Origin: Saxidomus purpurata | Taxonomy: Eukaryota; Mollusca; Bivalvia; Venerida; Veneridae | Assembly (NCBI GenBank): GCA_022818135.1 | Contig: JAFMSR010000019.1 | Coordinates: 27,908,924 to 27,972,923, forward strand | Direction of reading: 5' to 3' | Length of the DNA stretch: 64,000 nt | Part shown: positions 47,022 through 58,600 of the stretch, piece after piece | Position numbering within the stretch: position 1 is the first letter of the stretch | Layout of the letters: each line of letters starts with the position of its first letter | Translations under genes and position numbers: made by a program | Notes under the pieces: model-generated | Database searches by the model: none | The model's input: the letters and a program-made list of their open reading frames with translations, nothing else | Told to the model about the DNA's origin: nothing

Positions 47022-48791
47022 ACTTTTAAGTAAGCATAACTTTGTTATTGGTTTCACTGATTGTGTATTTTTGTACTTCACAAGACAGCTCCGTACATGT
47101 CCATCACGGCTTTCATTTATTTTCACAACTCTTCCCAGTGGCCATTGCCCTCGCGGGGTATTCTCGTCATACACTAGCACAATATCACCGGCACGTAAAT
47201 CTGTCATTTTCCTCTGCCATATTTGTCGGTTTTGTATGGCTGGTAGGTACTCTCGTATCCATCTCCTCCAGAAAACGTTAGCGAGGTATTGAACCTGTTT
47301 CCACCACCGTTTAACATATGTACTGTCCTTCTTAAACATTCCTCTGGGAATACTACTGTTAGATTTCATTAACAGCAGCATATTGGGTGTAAGGGCAGAC
47401 ATGTCTTCTGGGTCGTATATTGAACTGACAATTGATAAAATGCCGCGCCTCGTGAGTGGTTTATCAGACAGCTTTACTTTAATCTGAATTTTGTCGTCGT
47501 TTACATTCCATTGTACACCAAGGGCTCGTTCACAAGGTAATGTTTCATCTAGACTGAGATCTACGACAGATGGTGCGCGTTCGGATTCTGGTATAGCGTT
47601 CAGTACAGTTCTACTGTTGCTTAGCCACTTTGTCAGACGGAAACCACCTAACTTCATTAGTGATTGCAGATCTGTTGCTAACTTTATAGCTCTATCTTCT
47701 GATTCAACAGACTTCAGACAATCATCTACGTAGAAATTTCGTTTCACTGTAGAAACCACTTCCTGTTCAAATATATCAGCATTGTCGATAGCAGTCCGCT
47801 TTAATGCATATGCTGCACAGCTAGGTGATGAGGTAGCCCCAAACAGGTGTACTTGCATACGATAACACTTCGGCTTCTGTGTGATGTCACCACCAGGCCA
47901 CCATAGAAATCTTAAGGCATCGCAATCTTCTTCCGTAACACGCACCTGATGAAACATAGCTTCGATATCTGCAGCTAGAGCTACTTTCTCTTTCCTAAAT
48001 CGAATAAGAACGCCTACAAGACTGTTCATTAAGTCGGGTCCTTGTAGCAACTGACTGTTCAGTGAAATACCGTGGTACTTAGCAGCACAGTCGAAAACTA
48101 CACGTACTTTGCCAGGCTTGTTCGCATTTGTTACTGGGTGGTGCGGTAGGTACCATACACATGTAGAACTAGTTTGGCTTTCTTTTACTTCCTTTGCGTA
48201 TCCCTTTTCGATATAATCGTTCAAGGTAGTTGTATACATTTTATGTAATGTCGGGTCACGTGACAGTTTACGTTGCAGTTGTTGTAGGCGTACTTGAGCA
48301 AGAGCCATGTTGTTAGGCAAGGATGCATTCTCCTTCCTCCATGGTAATCCCATTCTATAGTGCCCTTCTTCATGAGTAAGAGATGATTCCATAATCTGTA
48401 GAGCACGTTTATCTTCAACAGACATTGAATCTTTTTCATTCAATAATCTGTCATCAAATTCTGTATTCCACATTCTTTCCAGTTGCTGTTGCAGTAACAC
48501 GTCTCTGGACTGTTCAAAGTGGACATTTACGGTACTGGGTGCACTATAGTCTTGAATTGGACCACGCACTGCCCATCCTAGGCGTGAACGCACGGCATAG
48601 GGTTGATCACTGTGTCCTGCACGCACTTCGAGTGGAATATGTGCATCTGGAGAATCTGTACCGATCAGTATCATAACATCGTTAGTGTCAATTCGGGGTA
48701 TATCAATATCTGATAAGTATGGTAATTTCTTGAAGTCAACATTTACTGCTGCTGATTTTGTGGAAATAGGAAGCTTCTTCACAGACCACAC
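47013..48791 (-). pseudogene. BEL/Pao pol remnant: reverse transcriptase plus C-terminal tail
   Basis: The 592-residue ORF begins with the end of the protease region (WSVKKLP, GTDSPDAHIPLEV). It then has a reverse transcriptase with first catalytic Asp in ALAADIEAMF (271-280), LFGATSSPSCAAYAL and FYVDD (353-357). At about residue 463 (near base 47405) it jumps from SIVSSIYDPED to ALTPNMLLLMKSNSS, which belongs to the pol C-terminal domain. It continues with WKQVQYLANVFWRRWIREYL and GDIVLVYDE. RNase H, the zinc-binding HHCC region and the DDE integrase core are absent, in frame. The remnant cannot integrate by itself. Confidence 0.85.
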
Positions 48792-50920
48792 CGTGGCTTG
48801 GAAAGGGTCACCTCTTCGTTTCTATTTCCGTTTACAGCCATTACTGTTAAGTCTACTTCCTGTCCGTGATTTGTATTACTCGTTGAGTTTACCGTTGCGA
48901 TATGAAACGTTACAGGTTTAGTCGTGACGTTCAAAGACTGTAATAAACGTTCGTCACATAATGTTTTATCTGCACCGTCATCTAACAGAGCGTATGTGTG
49001 ACAAGAATTCCCATTTCCGCCATTCACAATAACAGGTATAATTCCTAAACAGTTCTTCACATAAGAGTTATTCACAGATGCACAATTCACAGATTGTGTC
49101 ACTGGAGATTCAGGATTGGGTTTACTCCAACTATGTAACATAATGTTATGTTTCAGTTCGCATTCGGGTACCGTACATGACTTCGGTTTTCTACAGTTGC
49201 TATACGAATGGTTGCCTTTCAAACAATTGTAACAAAGCTTCAATCTTCGCACCAGTTCTTTTCTCTCATTTAGAGCCATTGATTTAAATTTACTACATGT
49301 AGATAAATCAAGGCAGTTACCATGACAACAACGACATTTTCTTTCATTTCTTCTCTGGTCAGCATTGCTATGTGTGGTCAGCGTAGTTACATCTTTAACC
49401 GGCTTGGTACTATATAATTTACCGGAAGTCGACTTAGTTTCGAACTTCGATCTGTTTTCTTTAGCGAGATCAATCCCGTACATTGAACTAGCAACGCGTG
49501 ATTTCTCGTCCACGAATTTCGCTAAGTCGGTAAAGCGTACTTCCCTACCAGATTCATTAATCACGTGTGCTATGTCAACCCATTTTACTCTCAAATGCAT
49601 TGGTAAGCGTTTTACAATTCGCCTCAAATTTTCAGAGTTATCTACATCCGATGAAAAACCAAGCTGAGATAAAGTTATTTCACACTTTTGCATTTCTAAT
49701 GCTAATTTTGATAGTCCATCTGTATCGGCTGTTGCTATCTGTGGTCCGTATACTAACTTTTCAATATATGTTCTAGCGATCACATGTGGCCTTCCATAGC
49801 GTGAGAACAAAATATCACGTGCGCGTCTATATCCGGCACTGGGTTCCAACAAAACACAATCTTCAATGCAACACTTTGCTTCGCCGTAACAGTACTGTAT
49901 TAAGTAACTCAACCTGAGTCTATCATCAGTAATTTTACTTTCGATATTAGTTTCGAAGTTTTTGATGAATTTACAATAGTCAGTTGGTTTGCCGCTAAAT
50001 GTTAGTAATTCTGGTTTTGGAAGATTGAATCCTTCATGAAGTGTAGATGCGAGTCTATAGAATGCTGTATCTATGCTAGAAACACTTACATCCGAGTCTA
50101 TAGTATTTGTAGTATTCATAGTCTTACCTTCATCTTGATTCTGCACGTGATCACGTGCACGGTCACACATACCGTTATAACTCATATTCCTTCCTGCAGT
50201 TGACGTACTCCTTGTATTATACGTTTTAGGTAGAAGGACACCATCACTATCTGTATCTGTCACATTTTTTCTAGTTACGGAAGTTGTTTCTCCGGAAGTA
50301 GACTGATTCTCTGACAGTTGCGTCTGAACTTCAATGTTCATTCTAGTCTCTTCCTGGACAGCTTCTTGCCATACCGATTCTTCTAACTCCGCTTCCTCAA
50401 GTTGAGATTGTTGATCAAGTAATTGCTGTTTCATTTGTAGTTCTACGCGTGCACGCTCTAGCTCTTGTTTTTTATTTAATGTTTTAATTTTATGTTCTGC
50501 AATTAAACGTTTGGCTTTTGCGCTTTTTAACCTGGAGCGCGAGGATACTGTTGAAGCTGAACTAACATGACTGACTGAAGAGCAAGCGTCATTATCATCA
50601 GGCGTTTTCTCAGACGAAATCCATTGCGAAAACCTCTCCCGGAACTCAACGAAGTTCTTTTTACAGCTTTCATAGTTCATTTCTAATGTAGATACAATAT
50701 CCTCGTCTGTGCACACATCCAAACACCGCAAATGCGCTGATTTAAATTGTTCAAAACGGTCACATAATTTGCTGTACAAAGTTTTGACAGTTTCTTCATT
50801 TTCGTGCGAAATCATGTATCGTTCTATTTCATTGTATAACTTTGTAAGTTGTGATAACCTGGCCGTGCGTGCACGTTTCGCACTGTCAAATCCCTCGTGC
50901 GTCGGAATAGATTCATTCAT
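48779..50920 (-). CDS. BEL/Pao gag-like and protease ORF
   Basis: The 713-residue ORF has a charged coiled-coil part (about residues 140-200), a DUF1759-like gag region (about 310-470: PKPELLTFSGKPTDYCKFIK, LPMHLRVKW), Cys/His-rich knuckles (CRCCHGNCLDLSTC, then CYNCLKGNHSYSNC) and an aspartic protease segment (YALLDDGADKTLC). Gag packages the element RNA and the protease matures the polyprotein (family knowledge). The ORF ends abruptly at RCGL, about where the reading should continue into pol, so a one-base shift separates it from the pol ORF. Confidence 0.85.
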   Translation of the reverse strand: MNESIPTHEGFDSAKRARTARLSQLTKLYNEIERYMISHENEETVKTLYSKLCDRFEQFKSAHLRCLDVCTDEDIVSTLEMNYESCKKNFVEFRERFSQWISSEKTPDDNDACSSVSHVSSASTVSSRSRLKSAKAKRLIAEHKIKTLNKKQELERARVELQMKQQLLDQQSQLEEAELEESVWQEAVQEETRMNIEVQTQLSENQSTSGETTSVTRKNVTDTDSDGVLLPKTYNTRSTSTAGRNMSYNGMCDRARDHVQNQDEGKTMNTTNTIDSDVSVSSIDTAFYRLASTLHEGFNLPKPELLTFSGKPTDYCKFIKNFETNIESKITDDRLRLSYLIQYCYGEAKCCIEDCVLLEPSAGYRRARDILFSRYGRPHVIARTYIEKLVYGPQIATADTDGLSKLALEMQKCEITLSQLGFSSDVDNSENLRRIVKRLPMHLRVKWVDIAHVINESGREVRFTDLAKFVDEKSRVASSMYGIDLAKENRSKFETKSTSGKLYSTKPVKDVTTLTTHSNADQRRNERKCRCCHGNCLDLSTCSKFKSMALNERKELVRRLKLCYNCLKGNHSYSNCRKPKSCTVPECELKHNIMLHSWSKPNPESPVTQSVNCASVNNSYVKNCLGIIPVIVNGGNGNSCHTYALLDDGADKTLCDERLLQSLNVTTKPVTFHIATVNSTSNTNHGQEVDLTVMAVNGNRNEEVTLSKPRCGL

Positions 50921-50970
50921 TTCCGGTAGCCATCTTCTATTTCAACATGTACGACTAGTAAGTCGAGAAT

Positions 50971-51543
50971 TGTAGCAAACTTGGGGAATCAAGACTAACT
51001 CGAGTATGCGCCGATCATCAATTTATTTCTTAGCGTAGCGATTCTCTAAAATTAAACATGAATATATACATGTAATGAAAATCACAAATTAATCTCGCAT
51101 GCATAAAATAATAATTAAACAATTAATAAGGAAATATAGACCTGCCAATATCCATGTCGTTACAATACACGAATGTTCTGTATTATTTCTATTTCTAGTT
51201 TTTAACATGAAATTCAATCTATATCAAATCATTTTAAATTAATATCAGCTTAATACGTAAGCACGAATCAACAGAGAACAATAATAATTATCACATACCG
51301 ACTTTACGTCCTATAAATATTTTCATCCCAAATCCTACTAAATACATAAACACAAGACTTGTCTGAAACGTTTTTAACGACCAGACGTAAACAACTGACG
51401 TCGACGGAAGTCGACAGCACGTACGTAACTGTGCGACGTCACGTTACACAAAATGGCGCCATATTAAACTTTACTTAATAAATAATGTAACTACTAAACA
51501 TCAATAAAAAATATAAATAAAGAACCCATCTACGGTTCTTACA
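50971..51543 (-). repeat. Candidate 5' LTR of the BEL/Pao element
   Basis: On the minus strand it would start TGTAAGAACCGTAGATGG and end AGTTTGCTACA (TG...CA), about 50 bases before the gag start. It includes a GAAATAAATTG polyadenylation-like signal near its end. Boundaries are uncertain because no second LTR exists for comparison, and no clear TGG-type primer site follows. Confidence 0.4.
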
Positions 51544-52555
51544 CTAGCATTACTATGACAACTACCTAATAAGATCTATTGTAGGACTGATATCTTTCTC
51601 AGGTCAGTCACATGAGAATTATTCGCTTTGTTTAAATCTATGATTCAATCCGAAGACATCACATTTTTCAAGCTCTTATAAACATTTTGCAAACTATCTT
51701 GACAATATTAATATTGATTACACCATTAAAAGAATTAAATAAAAAAAATTCATACAGCATTTTTATTTGTTTATAATGATATTTGGTATAAACAACATAT
51801 TTTCCTCTGAAAATCTAATTATTTGCAAATAATAATATTAAATATCTTAACAAACTGTAATTAAAAATCCTTGTGTACTTTAAAGTAGTTTTCTGCTCTT
51901 AAACTTTAACACAGCAATAACAAACAACACCATAGGTTGTTTTTCGACAAAACCACATTTCTACCCAACCGCAATACCCCTCCCCCTGCGTGGAACTAAA
52001 TATTAGTAAGGTGTTACATTGAAAAGTTAATAAAATTTATCAGGTGGTACAACAACAAAATGTAGGTCAAATTACAAATTCAAGGTCAATATAAACTTGT
52101 CAAACCAGAATACATGTATATTGTAATTTTGTAAAACTAGATCACATACCGATCACTCATGTTCATATAAACATTCAGGTACATATATATACTTTTACGT
52201 TACTCATTGAAGCGGCTTTTGTTTTGTTAGCTCACTTCATCACGAAGTGGTGAGCTTTTGTGATCATATGATGTTCGTCGTCTGTCTGTCCGTCCGTCTG
52301 TCTGTGTACACTTAATCTTTTGTATGCAATAGGGACTGCATTTGTGACTAGATCTTTATGACACTTGGTCAGTATGACTGCCTTGATGTAAACTTCTGCC
52401 TCAAAATAGTCAGTTAACCGTTATTCCGACTTCGATAACTAATGAATATGTTTATATATACGAATCTTGATTGTTAGTCAAGAGGTCGTCCGTGTGCCTT
52501 TTAATAAACAAATCAGGAAGGACCAATATCCGTACCAAACATTGCCACTACATTT
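51544..52555. other. Gene-free stretch with a molluscan-type AGCTCAC repeat end
   Basis: TTAGCTCACTTCATCACGAA, GTGGTGAGCTTTTGTGATCA and GTCCGTCCGTC lie at 52228-52310. I know this wording as a frequent dispersed repeat of bivalve DNA. The remainder is AT-rich and featureless. Confidence 0.45.
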
Positions 52556-52558
52556 TTA

Positions 52559-53699
52559 GCTCGACTTTTCTATGAAAATGGGAGCTATCCTACTCGCCCC
52601 GGCGTCGGCGTGAGCGTCACACCAATGTTAAAGTTTGCGTACCACCCCAAATATTTTCAAAGTCCATTGAGATATTGCTTTGAAACTTTGCACACTTGTT
52701 CACCATCATGACCCCAACCTGTACACAAGAGGAGGTAACTCTATCAAGCATTTTGACAGAATTATGCCCCTTTTTCGACTTAGAATTTATGTTAAAGTTT
52801 GCGTACCACCTCAAATATTTTCAAAGTGCATTGACATATGGCCTTGAAACTTTGCATACTTGTTCACCATCATGTCCCCAATCTCTACACAATAGGAGGT
52901 AACTCTATCAAGCATTGTGACAGAATTATGCCCCTTTTTCAACTTAGAATTTATGTTAAAGTTTGCGTACAACCTAAAATATTTTCAAAGTGCATTGACA
53001 TATGGCCTTGAAACTTTGCATACTTGTTCACCATCATGTCCCCAATCTCTACACAAGAGGAGAAAACTCTATCAAGCATTTTGACAGAATTATGCCCCCT
53101 TTTCAACTTAGAATTTATGTTAAAGTTTGCGTACCACCGCAACTATTTTCAAAGTGCACTGACATAATTATGGCCTTGAAACTTTGCATACTTGTTCACC
53201 ATCATGTCCCCAATCTCTACCCAAGAGGAAGTAACTCTATCAAGCATTTTGACAGAATTATGCCCCTTTTTCAACTTAGAATTTATGTTAAAGTTTGCGT
53301 ACCACCTCAAATATTTTCAAAGTGCATTGACATAATTATGGCCTTGAAACTTTGCATACTTGTTCACCATCATGTCCCCAATCTCTACACAATAGGAGGT
53401 AACTCTATCAAGCATTGTGACATAATTATGCCCCCTTTTGGACTTAGAATTTATGTTTAAGTTGGCGTGCCACCCCAAATATTTTCAAAGTCCATTGAGA
53501 AATTGCTTTGAAACTTTGCACCCGTGTTCACAATCCTGTCTGTAAGCAAGAGAAGATAACGCTGTGAAAATGTTTCTTGATTTGTACTTAGAAATTCCTA
53601 GTTAAAGTAGTTAAAGTCTTGTGTGCCCTTAACTGTCAAAGTTTTGTTTTATTGGCAAGCACTAAAAAAGTCGAGCGCGCTGTCCTACTGACAGCTCTT
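52559..53699. mobile_element. TIR element with ~165-bp tandem core
   Basis: It opens TTAGCTCGACTTTTCTATGA and closes AAAAAAGTCGAGCGCG...ACAGCTCTTGT; GCTCGACTTTT and AAAAGTCGAGC are reverse complements. Between them, units of 164-168 bp start near 52630, 52794, 52958, 53122 and 53290 with AAAGTTTGCGTACCACC, CATTGACATAATTATGGCCTT and TGTTCACCATCATG. It has no transposase. Its plan equals that of the element at 11785-13255. Confidence 0.75.
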
Positions 53700-55150
53700 G
53701 TAAAGAAATACTATGATAGAGGAACGACTAATTATTGTCTGATTATTAAAACATTTTTTGCTGTTAATTTTTCTCATTGCTGAATCCTTTACAGTAATTT
53801 CGATGCATAGGTAAATTTGTTCAACGTTCTGAGATTGTGAAATATGTTGTACATATAAAGGCAAAATAAAATCCTTCCAGCTTTACAGGTGTTATGTAAT
53901 TCCATCCTTTTTGACATTAGAACTAGGGTCATGTTATCAAATTTACCTTACTTGATGCATCGTAGTATATACATTGTACATATTCTAACTTAACTATGAC
54001 AGTTAAATTAATAAGCGCTCTCAGTATATGTTCTAGGTCTAAGTGATGATTTTTAGATCATTCTCTACAACCATATTTAAACAGACAATGTGTCAATAAA
54101 GGCAGCTTCTTTACCCATCTGTAACATAGATTGAGGTTATATATATAATAATATAAACAAAAGGATGAGGATTTTGTGGTATAAACACCTACACTATATT
54201 TTATTAAATATTTTGAAGTTTGACATGGTATTAAATAACATACATCATTTGATAATTGCACAAATTGAGTGCAGAATAAAAATATTATTTAAACGTTCAT
54301 ATTTGAGCACAAAGCATCCTGCAGTCTGTATGCAAACATAATAAAAATTTAATATTCGTATTCGACAACAAGTCAGTACACCATTGTACTACAATAAAAC
54401 TTAATTTATCATGGTTAATATTCGTTTTGAATACGTTTGAAAAGAAAACAGGATACTTGTCACGTTTCATAAATATATAATTAAAGAACACATATTCAAC
54501 CGGAAAACAGTTTTAACTGCACGCTTCATTTAAAAAAGTGTAATGATAGTAGTGTTAAACGGGGGGTTTCGCGGCCATTTTGAGCCGTCGACACAAGATG
54601 GTGGAAATATTTGGCGGACATTTTGAACAAGTTGGCGCCTTCCAGTAAGCGGTTCCAAAATAGCGGGAACTGTTTTTGAAATTTGAAAGTAATTTTAAAC
54701 TTGGTGAGTATCGATTTCAGTCATCCATATTCTAAACGTAAACGTTTTCTAAGATGCTTAAAGTGCAAATACTTTAGCAACGTCAATTTCCTAACTGCGA
54801 CATTATCCAAATAGCTGCAATTAGCTGGGATCATTTTCAGGATAATAACAACGTGGCTCAAACATGTACACTGATTTTCATCAGAAAGGAATTGCGTTGA
54901 CTTGCTAGAAAAATTTGGAATGTACTTTTACTTGCTCATAATGCCAGGTTTGAATCACGCATGTTTGCAAGTACATGTATCAAGCACTGGTAACATCATA
55001 TCTGCCATTGCTATAACACATTTAAAAGGAGATTTCGTATTCGTGGGTCGATTGGTTATAATCATTCAGTGCTAGTAAAGGGCCTTCTGCGGAGTTGTCA
55101 GGATAGGTTTTAACTCGCAGCATAAGACTTGTATTTTCGAGAAGTTTTGA
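53700..55150. other. Gene-free stretch with a possible orphan first exon
   Basis: Most is AT-rich. At 54545-54703 a GC-richer segment (TTTCGCGGCCATTTTGAGCC, ACAAGATGGTGGAAATATTT) ends in CTTG|GTGAGT, like a promoter-proximal exon, but the ATG at 54597 opens only a 15-codon frame. No downstream exon could be matched. Confidence 0.25.
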
Positions 55151-55154
55151 AAAC

Positions 55155-55482
55155 CGTTATTCTAGCATAAAATGTGCTATTTTTGCCCATTTTGCCGGTG
55201 TTTTACCAGGAGAAAAAACGTGTGTTAACGGGGAGATTCACGCGCCGTTATAACCCGTTTTCATTTATGCGCAGTACAGGGCCGTTGTAAACAATGGACC
55301 TGTCTCCCAAGTCTTACATCATGTACGGCGTCAACAGTGCCGGGCTTAAAAACCACTGGTGACGTCATAAATCTGACGTAAACAACACGGACGTTGTCCC
55401 GCACATTTTTGAACGTCGTACCAGTACGAGCGTTTTATTTTTATTTTAATGATTTTTGTATGTTATTTATGCTAGAATAGCG
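55155..55482. mobile_element. TIR element E, intact copy
   Basis: CGTTATTCTAGCATAAA (55155-55171) and TTTATGCTAGAATAGCG (55466-55482) are reverse complements with one mismatch. The element is 328 bp, with no ORF. A rearranged copy is at 31858-32130. Confidence 0.8.
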
Positions 55483-55618
55483 TTAACGCACGTTTTTTCG
55501 TGAAATAACACCTGCAGAAACCCTCGGGATATGTTGGTGCCCTCGCCCTAACGGGCTCGGGCACCAACCATCCCTCGGGATTCTGCAGATGTTATAACAC
55601 GAAAAAACGTGCGTTAAC
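55482..55618. repeat. 137-bp imperfect palindrome next to element E
   Basis: The left arm GTTAACGCACGTTTTTTCGT...CTGCAG...CCCTCGGGAT...TTGGTGCCCTCGCCC pairs with GGGCTCGGGCACCAACCATC...CTGCAG...ACGAAAAAACGTGCGTTAAC around a TAAC loop. Arms are about 66 bases with several mismatches. It abuts the right end of element E and may be a separate fold-back insertion. Confidence 0.8.
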
Positions 55619-58600
55619 CCTACAAAAACAGCTTCTGTGAGACGACACTCAAGAAATTAGTAAGCTGGTAGAGTATTTTGCCATAAATATAATTATACCG
55701 CATGCCTACCTGCCTGGTGTTAAAAGGATAGGATTCGGGAGGTACATGTGCTCAAAAAGAAGGTGTCTCATAAGTCAGAAATGGCTGGCCCTTTAAATAG
55801 GGGTGACACTATAATAAACAAACACTTTACGTTTATATAGGTAATAAATGAGTTATTGAGAACTTGATTGTTCCATCCTTTAAAATATTGGAGTTTTTGA
55901 AAGTAACGTACGTAAAATGAGTACAGTTGCGCTGTGTTCGTAAACGATCACTTTATTTACCCATTCATGGAATCGTCATCACATTTTCACGTTATAGTGA
56001 CATTATCCAAGAGAGCTTACTGAAAAATCTAAGTTGAACCCAACCCGTTTTCATTCAATGAATATTCACTTTCAGATATCAATAAAAGTAACATGACAAA
56101 ATTAAAAAAAAACTTTCACTGTCTAGTTATGTATTTTATTCTCTGAAATGCCAAACTTTATGGAGCAGAAAAATGACGTTTCTGACGTTTTTCTGAACGT
56201 TTTCGACGGAAATATAATAAATTGTTTTATAAAATGTAATAGTTTGCACACAGATTGATATAATATTTTGCAAGTACTATAGCAAATATTAAAAAGTAAA
56301 AGTCGGTCCACAAATAACAAATTAACATAACAATTACAACATGACGGTATGCTTCCGGAACGCTGTCGCCAGATGTCGTTGCCAAATGACGTCATATGAA
56401 TAAAGACGTTATCATCGTGTAACGCAGATGGGCACAATATACACTGAATAATTTAACAGTCGGTTGATCTGCAGCGTCGTATATTTTGAGTTGGCTGTAT
56501 AGTTCCGGATCTCACGAGAGGCGGAGCCTTATTATATACCTTTTATCGAATGTCATGTAAATTCTATATAAATGTTAATGTGTGTCATTAATGGTGTAAA
56601 ATCAACATAACGCCCTATTTCGTGTCACGTTTTATATGACGTCATTGACGTCACTTGTGTCTATACATTTATAGCTTTTTGGTTTTTCTATGCTGTCCTA
56701 GGCGACAAGGGTCTATTAAAATCGTCTGTGTTTGCTCTGCTGTTCAAATTGCTTGTATAATCGTTCATATGGATATAAATCGTGCCCAGTTAATATTCAG
56801 AATATATGGCGCAAAAGGCATAAACTGCTTTAGATCAATAATGATACAAGTACATAATCACGTGCTTTTTGTGGAAAACATACAACCTTGTACTCAAGAT
56901 AAATGTCTTCGTACATGTTTTATAGGCTGTAAGCTAGGATTGTGGCCATAAGTTTATCCTGATCTGATTTCTGGTAAATAACAGTTTGATAGGGAGTAAA
57001 ACCATGGCTTTCATAGTTTCTTTAACCTAATGATGACATTTTTTATCTTATTTGTACAAGTACTGGATATTTCCAACTTAATCGGAATCGTAATTTAATT
57101 TTGAATCTGACAATTCATCTTTATGAAATATTTGAAAATTGTCAGTTTTCCCACATTCATATCGGCCTTGTTCTGGATTATTGACAAAATAAAAGGAAAA
57201 CATAGTCCAGACTGTACGTGTATTATGAAAATACTTTTTATAAAATGATTTATTTAATAAATGGTCCGAGAGACCAAGTTCTTGAGGATGCGCGTCTAAT
57301 GCCTTGTCATAAATGCAGGGTACAGCTCATGATCAGATCGGAAAGTCATCGCCTCCGACGTGGTGGATCTTGTCTTTGACCATCATCAACACTGCTGATA
57401 TCGGGCGCCTATTGTCTCCTAATTCACGAAAGTTCAGTCTACTGATGTCACTTCACATGAAATATACATGTACTGTCTTCAGAATGAACAAGAGCAGCAG
57501 TTTTACACCGACCACCGTTGCTTTCACGCACTATACACACAAATCGTGATAGATGCAAACGACATTATTCGTCACATAATATTGGAAGCGGGTTCTTCGG
57601 ACATCTTAACGATGACCAGACGTCTGGACTTATGAACCAATAGGCACGGGTTTATCCTTTCCTGCTGGCTGACAAAATCTATTCTAATCGAGACCCCTTC
57701 ATGACACCATATAAGGCCCCGCAGTTAGCCAGGAAAGGTTTCCGAATGCGAAGAAAGTGTAGGAAGTCGAACGTTGTGTGGAACAAGACTTGGCCGAACG
57801 TAAATAGTACAGGATCCTTGTTTATATATGGCGCCATCAAAGGCATCTCATATCCCAGACCGTACATATTTTTGCATCATTATAATGTTTTATGAATCAT
57901 TATTTGTACAGTAGTTTTTATGCCTAAATTGTTGACCTGTTTCTGTATGACATTTTTAGTATATGCGGTCACATTTAGCTGCTATATAATGTGATTACTG
58001 ATCTTTCTGTTCTTCTGTTCTCTTTTCTATATCATAGCTCCAGTGGTTGGTGTTTCAAGAGACGGATTAAATCATATTTTCATTGCAAATTCTTTAACAA
58101 GTAAAATTGTTGAAAAATACTAAAACTTTACAATTACCTGAACAACTTAAGCAATACATTTATGCTACTTGTAATGTGCCCGCTCTATTGCCTAAAAATG
58201 TTGTCGTAACTCATGGCCCAACTGTTGTGTATATTTTTGATTACCCAAGTATAAGATTAAATATGGAGATGAGATTATGTGGAGCTGTAAATAAACTGTC
58301 TTATCCAAACACATCTTGTTTGAGAGCTGTCATGCAGTAACTCTTAAAGAAGACCATTTGGGAATGTCATAAATTATGTTTTCTCTAGTGTTCTCAGACT
58401 GAATTTACACAGGATTTGTTTATATCTTTTCATGAAACCACACACATCGTAACACGGTAAAAATGTCTTATGACATTCGTACTTCCTGATTGTTTAGTTA
58501 CAAGTGGACAGAACTGATTTAATTTTGGCAAGTAGCTGACCAATCAGTAGCCATATCGAAATGTATAGTGGAAACAAAATGCCTTCATTCGAAACGATAA

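Larger units (their letters stand above)
47013..51543 (-). mobile_element. Defective BEL/Pao LTR retrotransposon (no integrase core, no 3' LTR)
   Basis: On the minus strand the order is candidate 5' LTR (51543-50971), gag-protease ORF (50920-48779) and pol remnant (48791-47013). The pol order and the DUF1759/DUF1758-like modules identify BEL/Pao. RNase H and integrase core are missing, the gag-pol join is out of frame, and no 3' LTR follows pol. The pol 3' end overlaps the Mab-21 ORF end by nine bases, tail to tail. The element lies between the two Mab-21 duplication copies. Confidence 0.85.

Noticed and set aside
47042..48921. Plus-strand ORFs inside the retrotransposon
   Set aside because: They are antisense shadows of the gag and pol ORFs with no recognisable domain.
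53002..53460. 152-codon ORF
   Set aside because: It is a translation of the ~165-bp tandem core; the peptide repeats with the DNA unit and has no domain.
56123..58340. Short ORFs of 60-104 codons
   Set aside because: No domain motif, no repeat identity and no splice context; consistent with chance in AT-rich DNA.
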